A DNA stretch of 64,000 nt from Sinohyriopsis cumingii (taxonomy: Eukaryota > Mollusca > Bivalvia > Unionida > Unionidae), in contig CM068830.1 of NCBI GenBank assembly GCA_028554795.2, forward strand, positions 113,730,214-113,794,213, read 5' to 3'. The notes below the pieces were generated by a model. That model did not search any database. It was not told where the DNA came from and was given only the letters and a program-made list of their open reading frames with translations. Below, in pieces: positions 55,801 through 64,000 of the stretch. The stretch's first letter is position 1. Every line of letters begins with the position of its first letter. The translations under genes and the position numbers were made by a program.

Positions 55801-56894
55801 GAGGCCAAACATCCTGAGCATTTCAATCCACAATGTTTGTGTTGCTCTCGATTATTATGACCATGGTCACATTTCTCACAGTAATATTTGTATCCTAGGA
55901 ATCCGGTGATACTGGTAATGGTATCGAAATAGTCATCGTGATAATAGACATGAATGTATTTTCCATCCTTAAAGTCTTTCCCTCGAAACAACAGAGGCCC
56001 GCGCATTTCTTGAGGGTACACTTTCAAGGTGTATCGTGGAGCTAGGGCATCTTGCAATTTTTGCATCTCAGGAATGCCACAGGGTGTGTCTTTGGACAGT
56101 CCGGCTTGTTGTAACAGGAGTTCTGCTTCATTTCGTTGTTTGGCTCGGTTCGATTTTCGAATGTTCTCCCAGGTTCTTTTCCATTCTACCGTGTCGTTCT
56201 TGTTGGCATGGGTTCGTCCCACCACGATAGCCCTGGCTAAACACATCTGGTCTTGAGGGTTGTGAATTCGGACGAGGCTTGTTTTGGTGATGCGAAGGTC
56301 GTTCACCAATAACACCTTTTTGCGGCCAGTCCCTTGAGGAGGAGAGACGTGGGTCATGTCCAGTGTGACTTTTCCATCGGTGATGTTAAACTGATCATTG
56401 GATTGTTGTACGTGTTGAATTTTGTCCATGACTTTGGAAGCAGTCAATTCTGCAGGGGTGCTAAACTCGATCCAAACAGGGGATTTCAAACCGTCGTGTT
56501 GTATGGAAAGTCTCAAGCGATCGTCTTCTTTGGGTTGACATTGTCGCTTGAGTGTGGTGAGCAAAGAATCCCACACCCCGGTGATGAACCCTTCTGCTTT
56601 CTCTAACGGTACTACAGCCTTGAAATCTTTAAACTTCACCGTGTATTTGTAAACCGTGGTTCTAAATTTTCTAGAGGAGCGCTTTTCCGTCTCTCGAGTG
56701 GAATAGTACTTTTCAGGGTTGACTAAGGGTGGTGACCTTTGTTTAGAGGGTTCGGATTCTGGTTCACTCATGTCCTCTTCAAAATCACTGGCATGAATTT
56801 GTGCCAAGACTTCAGTCCTGGTACGAGGCGACAGATCACGTTTCTGCCTCTTACTTTCTTCTTCTTTCTTCTCAAATGAATTGGATCGTTTCAT
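52859..56894 (-). pseudogene. Protein-primed family B DNA polymerase, broken in a short central stretch
   Basis: Two long minus frames (56894-54792 and 54607-52859) make one gene of about 1,340 codons. N-terminal part: ATG 56894, basic start, unrecognised domain, Cys/His-rich region about 339-440, then exonuclease motifs (FFDFE at 469-473, AHNFSRYDGQF with Asn560 and Asp565, YCRSDVDTL near 690). C-terminal frame: motif A DVCSLYP, motif B FAKVMLNCLWGKMAQ, motif C YFDTDS. Between 54530 and 54800 there are two frameshifts and two TGA codons (one CGA to TGA, one TGG to TGA, judged against element A). All polymerase motifs themselves are intact. It would replicate the linear genome by protein priming. 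Confidence 0.93.
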
Positions 56895-57026
56895 CTTGAG
56901 TGCAAAACGTCAAATGACTCAAGTTTAAACACCATGGACTAATTTATAGTCATGGCAGACCAGCGTATATAAAGGGATGTGTCTTGTCCTTTCACTATTC
57001 ATTTCACTCTCAGACCGAGCACAACG
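56895..57026. promoter_or_regulatory. Divergent promoter between polymerase and zinc-knuckle genes
   Basis: TATA box TATATAAA at 56966-56973 faces the plus-strand gene and ATAAAT (56942-56948, minus strand CTATAAATT) faces the polymerase. The 130-bp region is the only spacer between the two genes; a similar arrangement exists in element A (about 36660-36800). Confidence 0.7.
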
Positions 57027-57452
57027 ATGGAAGAGACTAGCCAGATCGAACGTTTCATCAGAGCTTTGCGAGGGGTCATTAGAAAATTCTCTTCAGACCA
57101 GCCGACGGACTACTCTCCTTCCTTTCAAGATAAAAGTCAAGATACTTGCTATATCTGTCAAAAGAAAGGGCATTGGTCTTCAGAGTGTCCAAACCGTCAA
57201 AAAAAAAAAACAAAAAAAAAACCAGGGGCTAGAAAAGACAAAAGTCAAGATACCTGTTATTATTGTCAAGAAAAAGGACATTGGTCTCCAGATTGCCCAA
57301 AAAAGAAACAAGAGGAGTCAGAAGAAAAGAGGGATTCTTCAGAAGAAGAGAGGGATTCTTCAGAGGAAGAAAGCAGCCAGGTGAAGAAAAAAAACAGGAG
57401 AAGAAAAGAAGAAGGGAAGAAAGTGAGGAGGAAGAAGAGGAAAAGACTGTGA
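57027..57452 (+). CDS. CCHC zinc-knuckle nucleic-acid-binding protein
   Basis: 141 residues from ATG 57027 (upstream frame has only GTG). Two knuckles: C41, C44, H49, C54 and C77, C80, H85, C90 (Cys-x2-Cys-x4-His-x4-Cys), each in a repeated DKSQDTCYxC..KGHWS context, joined by a Lys-rich linker. The C-terminal 50 residues are Glu/Ser then Lys/Arg repeats. Retroviral nucleocapsid-type knuckles bind single-stranded nucleic acid; the role in this element, possibly replication or RNA binding, is inferred. Ordinary AATAAA follows at 57566-57571. Confidence 0.88.
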   Translation: MEETSQIERFIRALRGVIRKFSSDQPTDYSPSFQDKSQDTCYICQKKGHWSSECPNRQKKKTKKKPGARKDKSQDTCYYCQEKGHWSPDCPKKKQEESEEKRDSSEEERDSSEEESSQVKKKNRRRKEEGKKVRRKKRKRL

Positions 57453-57565
57453 CGGTGAAGAAATTTAAAAACAAGAGAGACTAAACAATGAGACAGAAGA
57501 AGTGTATGAACTTTTTAAAGTGTTATGTTGTGAATTGTGAATTGGATTGTAACTATTGATAAAAC

Positions 57566-57571
57566 AATAAA
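57566..57571 (+). terminator. Poly(A) signal AATAAA, zinc-knuckle gene
   Basis: AATAAA about 110 nt after the stop of the zinc-knuckle gene; no stem-loop of the histone type on this strand here. Confidence 0.6.
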
Positions 57572-57704
57572 TTAATTATATAAGGTAAGTGTCTTTGGGT
57601 TTTGATTTTAAAATAAGAACGTAGACTCACGCACTCATACACAGACACGTACTATATGGGTCAAATGTTTTTTTTTTTTTGAGTTATTGGCAAATTCAAA
57701 GTGC

Positions 57705-57743
57705 ATCTCTTTTCGAGGGACGTGGGTGGCACTGAAAAGGGCC
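57705..57743 (-). terminator. Histone-type 3' stem-loop with one stem mismatch
   Basis: Minus strand AAAGGCCCTTTTCAGTGCC (core 57728-57743) followed by ACCCACG and CCTCGAAAAGAGAT. One mismatched pair in the stem; flanks and downstream element fit well. It lies 25 nt after the stop at 57769. Confidence 0.72.
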
Positions 57744-57768
57744 TTTGGTTTTTAGTGTAGGGGTGAGT

Positions 57769-58330
57769 TTAAGCAATCAACTTTAACTGTCTTGAGCCTT
57801 TGCCACGGCCAAGGCCTACTTCTGGACTACGTACTGTTGATGATGATTTGGTTGAAATCACTAAGGGTGGTACGGTAGGCTTAGTCACAGGGTTGACGTG
57901 TTTAGCTCGGGAAGGTTGTATTCTCTTCGGTCGTAATAAAGAAGTCTGATACATTTGTTTCAGACTTGTTAACTCCGCTAAAATGTCCAACAGTACCGTG
58001 ACCGTTTGATTTTCACCCTCTTGTTTCTTTGCTGCTACTTCTTCTTGTTGTTTTTTTTCTTACCTCTTCTTCTTGCTGCTGTTGCTGTAGGAGAAAAGCT
58101 TGTTCCGCTTCCTTTTGTCGTTGTATAAATTTCTCCAATTCTTCTTTCTGTCTCTGTCTAAAATTCTCAAATTGCGGTAATGATGGTGACGAAAGTTCCG
58201 GAACAAATTCTTGCGAGGTAAGAAAATCCACAAAATCCCAATTAACCTCTTCTGAAAGTAAGTCCGGGTTCCCTTGGGCGGTCTCCACTACTGGTGCACC
58301 CCAATGGATCGTTTTCTGAGTTTCCGTCAT
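57769..58330 (-). pseudogene. Gln/Glu/Lys-rich protein, frameshifted at an A8 run
   Basis: ATG 58330. The first frame (to 58013) encodes WDFVDFLTSQEFVPELSS and a Gln/Glu/Lys coiled-coil-like region. At an eight-A run near 58050 the frame shifts, and the conserved second half (VTVLLDILAELTSLKQMYQT, then a Pro/Arg-rich basic tail with GLGRGKGS) continues in another frame to 57769. Element A shows the same two halves joined without that homopolymer. Mutation, assembly error or translational slippage could explain it. Function unknown. Confidence 0.6.
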
Positions 58331-58549
58331 GTTGAATCACTGTCGCATAGATTGACTGCACACAGGCGCTAGCGAATCTATATAGACCACGTGACGTCAC
58401 AGACTGCTCTCTTCGGATTGGATGCGGTCTGACTGAATTTTGTAACGCGTGTTTGGATTTGTCAACAAACTCAATCCGTTTCAATCCTACCTCTACCTAT
58501 AAATAAGTGCAGTTCACTGCATTGATTCACCTGTTCTCGGTGCCTCAAG
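58331..58549. promoter_or_regulatory. Divergent promoter with CRE-like and CCAAT-like sites
   Basis: TATA-like TATATAG (58378-58385) serves the minus-strand gene and TATAAATA (58498-58505) the plus-strand gene. Between them lie a perfect palindromic TGACGTCA (58392-58399) next to CACGTG, and ATTGG (CCAAT on the minus strand) near 58415. The CCAAT and TATA boxes are conserved in element A; the CRE is not evident there. Confidence 0.65.
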
Positions 58550-58780
58550 ATGTGGACCGATGAGCAATCTTCTACGCTTGTGCCTTCAATGATGTTTAGG
58601 ACGGACATGCTAATGTATGTCCGATCCAAGTGGACCGTTGTCCACAAGTCAGACACCAGTCTGTGGATACGAAGAGTGTACGTGGAAAGACAAGGTTGCC
58701 TCAAGAGGACACTGATTTATGGCCCTCGAGTAAGACGCAGCTTGAGGACAAGAAGATGCCGCAGATGCCCTTTATGTTAA
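58550..58780 (+). CDS. Small Arg-rich basic protein at the right end
   Basis: 76 residues, ATG 58550. The C-terminal half is strongly basic (RRVYVERQGCLKR, GPRVRRSLRTRRCRRC) and conserved in element A; the N-terminus is variable. Size and charge suggest a protamine-like or adenovirus pX-like DNA-condensing peptide, but no family is recognised. It is transcribed outwards, and its 3' stem-loop lies 23 nt after the stop, inside the right TIR. Confidence 0.7.
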   Translation: MWTDEQSSTLVPSMMFRTDMLMYVRSKWTVVHKSDTSLWIRRVYVERQGCLKRTLIYGPRVRRSLRTRRCRRCPLC

Positions 58781-58794
58781 GGGCATATTAACAT

Positions 58795-59163
58795 AAACCC
58801 AAAGGCCCTTTTCAGGGCCACTCATAGGTCTCGAAAAGAGATTGACTTTCAATTGCAAACCCTCTTTTTTTTAAAAAAAAATAAAAAACAAAAAAACAAA
58901 TCCCATGTTAATTTCCCCTTGTCCCTAGAATAGATACTTTTTTCTCCCATGTTCAATTCCCCTTGTCCTAGGATGTATATTTTTTCTCCCATATTCAATT
59001 CCCCTTGTCCCTAGAATGGATATTTTTTCTCCCATGTTAAATTCCCTTGTCCCCAGAGTGGATATTTTTTTCTCCCATGTTAAATTTTCCATAGTCCCCA
59101 GAGTGGATATTGCCTTTTTAACATGGAACTCCCCTAGTCCATAGGGTGTCCCCATTCACTACT
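58795..59163 (-). repeat. Element B right terminal inverted repeat
   Basis: Complement of 42571-42937 with few differences, ending CCCCATTCACTACT at 59163. Holds the stem-loop, T/A-rich stretch and about five 44-bp subrepeats. Confidence 0.95.
58801..58841 (+). terminator. Histone-type 3' stem-loop inside the right TIR
   Basis: AAAGGCCCTTTTCAGGGCC with core 58804-58819 (perfect 6-bp stem, TTTC loop), then ACTCA and, about 10 nt on, TCTCGAAAAGAGA (58829-58841). Confidence 0.82.
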
Positions 59164-59169
59164 GATAGA
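59164..59169. repeat. Right 6-bp target-site duplication of element B
   Basis: GATAGA directly after the terminal CT, matching 42565-42570. Confidence 0.65.
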
Positions 59170-59834
59170 TATATACTTAAGTGTGAAATAAAAATACTTT
59201 TGTATTGTCGAAATAATTTTCATATTTATTCATTCCATGATTTTCAGATGTTAAAAATATTTCGTTATATTATTTTTACATGTGAAAAGACAAGATTTCT
59301 TATCATGCCATATGGCACTTCATTGTGTGTACCTACAAGATGTGTACCTGAAACAACAAAAGGAGTACTTTGCGAACTAGACAAATAAATAGAAACTGCC
59401 CTGCCTTTCATACATGGAAATTAATGTTTGATAAATTAAATTGTCCAGACACCTCTCTCTAAAGACTTCCCCTTACTTCCGTGACAACATCAACTAAACT
59501 GTGATGCTTTGCTGAATCAGAATTTTTCAGATAGGGTAAATTATTTACAAAAGGACCACACAACAACAACAAAATGTAATTTACTGCGACACACATGTCA
59601 ACCCAATCCCACAGGTTTCTTAAGTCACGTATGTTTTTTTGATCAGGCTATGAAATTGATGTGAATTCAGGCGAATGAGGTGGGGTGAATGTGTAGTACC
59701 TAAAAATGAGTTTACTCCTCTAAACTCGATACTGGATCAAGTTTGTTATATAAAAAAATAACATTTTCTTTTCCTACATTAATACCGGAGGTACCAAACG
59801 CTATAAAGTTTAACTCCTGGCTTCGCCAATCGTT

Positions 59835-59904
<70 letters not shown>

Positions 59905-59968
59905 CCACACACGACGAAATAAATTCGATATTAACGTCGGAAATGATAATATTCCTTCTCTCTCTCTC

Positions 59969-60033
<65 letters not shown>

Positions 60034-62599
60034 ATAATAATTATAGTAATAATTTTCAGACTGGAATGAACGTAAAGTGCTCATGGTACATTTGAAGGTC
60101 AAGTGGTTTAATTCAGCATACCCATTCTGATAAGCAGAGTAAGCAGGCCGATAAAACTAAAGATCCCTTTTATTTGAATCAATCATGTATTTAACTTCAA
60201 TTTTTCATTTTTAATTAACTATACTGTCATAAACTGATACTGTACCAATGTCTCGTGAGGCTCCTTATCGGAGATTGGTGGACTAGTAGCTCACAGCGAG
60301 GAAGATTAAATCGCTAGCAAATGCAGTCTCGGAGTTTGACTATATTATCGAAAAACAACACCGGCTTTTATGTGTCAATGGGGGCGACAGAAGAACATTC
60401 TGACGGTTTGAAAATGGCAACTTAAAGTGAAAGAGAACGCGACATGAGACTTCTGAGGGAATGACTGACATTATGTACGGCAGTTGAAACATATCTCGAT
60501 AGTGTATTAAAGTAGATGAGCTGACCGGACACTTGGCATCCTTGTGTCTGTCCAATCCAATATAAAGGAATGCAACGCTGACACCACGAATAGGAGGTAA
60601 TAAAAAATGGTAACATTTCTTTACAATTGATATCAGTCATTATTACAAATTAGTTTATTGCAATGAATCACATTTATCCCTGATTTTTCTCTCTTTGTAC
60701 CTTGCTTTAACTGTCCGATTTACAATGATAGGTCTTGATAGATCGATTGATTGAGAGAATGAGAGATATATATATTCAGTCTCTGCGTCCAGATGTTGTG
60801 ATTTAGTCAGTTAAAGAAACATTTTTGTTGCTTTGTACAATTTAATTTATATCCTTGTGAGTAAAGCAACTATATAGCTGCTGAAGCTCTGGCCGGCCAT
60901 TTAAGATCAGATCGCGGGCGGCGGGTTGGGCAGCACTGCATTGCAGGATCCGTTTCTCTCTCGTGTTTATACAGTATCAATATACTTTGGGAACTTATTC
61001 TTGGTGAATCAAGTATAAAATTCTTTACATTTGTATTAAAGCTTAATTCAACAATTTTCTCTCTTATGATAAAATCATGAACTTAAATGAATTCATTGTT
61101 ATTGCCTTCCTCGTTTACATAATTGGCCATTATATTGGAATTTATTGCATCGTACATAAGACAAATAGTTTCTAGCTATTAACCGTCGCTGCACATTATG
61201 ATCACTTCAGATGCTTTTCCTTGTATAAAGCTTAATTTACGGGAAAGAACAAAGGATTACTAAGGACAATAAGTTAATCATACTAGCTAATGTGTGCATT
61301 AGCCAATCGCGATCTAAACGTTCTCAACTGTTTATAACTTGTCTCTGACTCTAATATTTATTCTGTCACAAATTCTTGTATCCATAAATATTTAAAGACC
61401 ATGAATATGTTGCAATCATTCAGCTTAGAAATATCCTCCCTTTCTTAAGCAATAACTATGTCACTAATACAAGATATTACAAGATTGTGAACAACTTTAT
61501 TGTCAGTAAAAACTACATAGAAAACAATGGAAAATACAATAACAATTTACATTCAAGAAAGTATCCTCCAAATTAGCCACTTGCATCTGTCTTCCAGGTT
61601 TCGTACTACTCGGATTATATGTAATATAATGATGTGTTGGGTTAAGATGTTTAATAGCATCTATACCTTTTTTCTGCTTGAGGGTGGTTGTATGTTTTCT
61701 ACATTTGTATTAATATGCAACAAATGTAAGTGAGAAAAACTGTGATGTCATAACATTCTTACACGAGAGAAGGACAAATATTATAGAGTGAGATGTGAAA
61801 AGATTCTAGTTCCAAAAGTGGGCATAAATCATTTGAGCTCTAACCACTGTTATAACTGCAATAATCTAATACGCATGATTTATCTGTTTATTAGAAAGTT
61901 TGAACTAATCATTAAGTTATCTAGGTTTATCAAACTCAACTCTGATTGAGTGGAATAACAAGGAGAACAATCCCAATGTGTGTGTGTATATATACATATA
62001 TATATATAACCTGAGTAACTAAGCACTGCTATCTTAATCCCTCCTTAAAGTTGAACTCATCTGTTTCTGCTTTATTCATCATATGATATGACCATGGCAT
62101 ACTCTGTCATCATTTGCACGATTTAGTTTAAATAATTAAAAGAGAACATATTGCTCCTCCTGCAATCAGAATTTATCTTGTCATCTTATCACATTATTTA
62201 ATGGCAATACATGTTTACATTGTATCTAATATCCAAAGTTAATATCACAATTATATTTAACTCATCTAATTGTAACTACATATATATTGTTTTATTGTAT
62301 CGTGCAATACCGTTTAAAATAAAGTTTTATTTAATGATTGGTGATTAGTAATGAAGACGTATATTATTTAACCACTAATCTTAAAAAGTCTTCATAAGCT
62401 TCAACATTAAAGTGAATATATAAAACAGATTTCTTTATGTCAACGACATATTAATTCGTGAAGCATATTGTGTGTAGCTTACACTCAACAAAATGTGATG
62501 AAACATAGCTAAATACATAATTAGTACATACCGTTTTTGGTCCAACATTATCATTAAATTAACAAAACAAGACGCTTAAATCTCTTTAATCTATATAAA

Positions 62600-62636
<37 letters not shown>

Positions 62637-64000
62637 GATAACCTACAAAGTTAAAAAAACAACATGCTTTCAAGTAATTCATCTTCTAAATCCAATAACC
62701 CTTTTGTTAGAATTTTATCAGTATTCACCTTGTTTTTAGTTTTATCAGCTGCAGTATTTAATACAATACTCATATACAAAGTTTTATGTTTAATTCAGTT
62801 TTGAATATATCTGGATCTCAAGGAATTTCTGCTTCTTGTATCAATTATTTCACTTTATGCTAAAGTTTTGACCTCTTTCTTTTAAATTTCATCTGCAATT
62901 GCATACTTTTGTGTTTATAAGATTTGTCCAATATCATCAAAGTCGTTTCTAAATGGCTAACGAAGGTGTCAAGTTAATCAATACTGTTGTGCGTCGATTA
63001 AGTAAAGCGAGCTTTTCATGTGAATAAACTTTACTATATGTTAAGACTTATTCACCGTTTTCTACTTTCGCACATGTTTACTAAATATTGATATCTTAAA
63101 TTTGTTATAATATAGCTTAATTCAGCTTTTGATAAATTGTAGGTCTCTTTCATAGTTCTGATCATAAATTCGATAATTTTCTGCGTAATATTTATTATAC
63201 TTTTTTAATCCATCTTTATTGTATATTTCTGCTAAGTCACATTTTTATGAACAAGTAAACTTTTTCTATCACATTTTCCTTCGTAATCTACCAAAACTAT
63301 TTACTATACAGGCTTTCTTCATCTTTATTGCTTACAATGTTGTAATAACTAATTCATCAATATGTAACGATACTATATAATTTGCGTTCTCTGTTATCAT
63401 TTTGGATTTGACAAATTTATACATAGAATTTTTTTTTCTACTTTCATCTCGATTATAAGAAAGCTTCCATTTGAGTAACGCAAATTAAAATAGCCATACA
63501 GATTTTCCTTTTTTGTGTTATCGTCTATATGGTAAAATCTTTGTTGTTGCATAGCTTTGCTTCTCTCACATGCATCACTAATCTATTCAATATCATTAAA
63601 TACACTTGCGAGAGACCCAACGTTCTGTTTTAGAGTTCTGGCGTTCTATTTTATTGTTATTTTCATCTTTTCCCCTGACATACTATACAATAATTGTCCA
63701 ACTTTTCAAAGCTTTGGCTTTCTTTGATACCAACCACTTTCCTGACTGATTATGTATATGTTTGCATATGTTTTACTCTTTAGCTCTTACATTACATTCA
63801 AAATCTCTTATTGCTTTGGTCGCCGTTTCATTAATAATGTTCAACATGGAGCAGATGTTATAATATCAACGGGTGTTAAATACGTGTTTATATACTAGAT
63901 TTCATTTACAAGTTATTGTACCAATGTCTAGCAAACTTGCACCCGATGTATATTAAATATTCCTCCATCTTCTAGAAGGTGCGACGCACATTCCACCGAA
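59170..64000. other. AT-rich flank without recognised genes
   Basis: Holds (TA)n microsatellites at 59837-59900, 59972-60030 and 62602-62632 and only short ORFs without recognisable content. A GC-richer patch lies near 60900-60950 (GGCCGGCC, GCGGGCGGCGGG) but shows no supporting gene structure. Confidence 0.6.

Larger units (their letters stand above)
42571..59163. mobile_element. Element B: 16.6-kb Polinton/adintovirus with both termini
   Basis: The ends are inverted repeats of about 368 bp starting AGTAGTGAATGGGGACACCC and ending with CT, as Polinton ends do, with GATAGA on both sides. Inside are a packaging ATPase, adenain-like protease, double-jelly-roll capsid, core-like proteins, BIR proteins and protein-primed polymerase, mostly on the minus strand, plus a zinc-knuckle gene and a small basic gene on the plus strand. 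Integrase and penton are absent. Lesions are few (polymerase, the leftmost gene, 57769-58330 and probably 50657), so this insertion is younger than element A. Confidence 0.93.

Noticed and set aside
60890-60960. GC-rich patch as a promoter or CpG island
   Set aside because: Too short and without an adjacent ORF or exon signal.

Overview
The window looks like animal genomic DNA: AT-rich, with long (TA)n and (GATA)n microsatellites, tRNA-headed SINEs, several non-LTR retrotransposon fragments, a Gmr1-like Ty3/gypsy fragment and decayed exons. The mix suggests a lophotrochozoan, probably a mollusc; that is inference. No host gene is complete. Most of the recognisable coding material is endogenous virus-like DNA of the Polinton/Maverick (adintovirus) type, from at least two and probably three insertions.

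Layout. 1-3895: decayed virus-like element of a lineage unlike the later ones (capsid-like, minor-capsid-like and truncated protease genes), cut by a 5'-truncated LINE (about 3896-4510). 6821-10679: candidate last exons of a host gene with an antisense LINE in an intron. 10680-20100: non-coding DNA with a pogo-like non-autonomous transposon (11685-13687), microsatellites and two SINEs. 20103-21845: orphan protein-primed DNA polymerase pseudogene of another family, joined to a Gmr1-like gypsy fragment (21846-23500) that carries a 0.55-kb MITE. About 23550-39089: 'element A', a heavily mutated Polinton with its left end missing but right terminus visible. 39090-42570: repeats and a LINE reverse transcriptase running into (TA)n(GATA)n. 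42571-59163: 'element B', a 16.6-kb Polinton with about 368-bp terminal inverted repeats beginning AGTAGTG, flanked on both sides by GATAGA. 59164-64000: AT-rich DNA with no recognised gene.

Element B carries a packaging ATPase, adenain-like protease, double-jelly-roll major capsid protein, capsid-adjacent and basic core-like proteins, two BIR (IAP-like) proteins, protein-primed family B DNA polymerase (broken in a short stretch), a CCHC zinc-knuckle protein and five small highly charged proteins near the ends. It has no integrase and no penton. Comparison with element A, which keeps remnants of both, shows that one internal deletion fused the start of one small gene to the last codons of the penton gene. 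B would therefore need help in trans to move or form particles.

The most unusual signal: the small charged-protein genes at both ends of B are followed, 23-28 nt after the stop codon, by what looks like a metazoan replication-dependent histone mRNA 3' stem-loop (GGCCCTTTTCAGGGCC type, then ACYCA and a purine-rich AAAAGAGA-like downstream element). Structural and replication genes instead have ordinary AATAAA signals. The outermost stem-loops lie inside the terminal inverted repeats, and element A keeps degenerate versions at matching places. Several of the left-end small genes also share a repeated upstream motif (GGATGTTTTCC.TCACGTCC) next to a TATA box.
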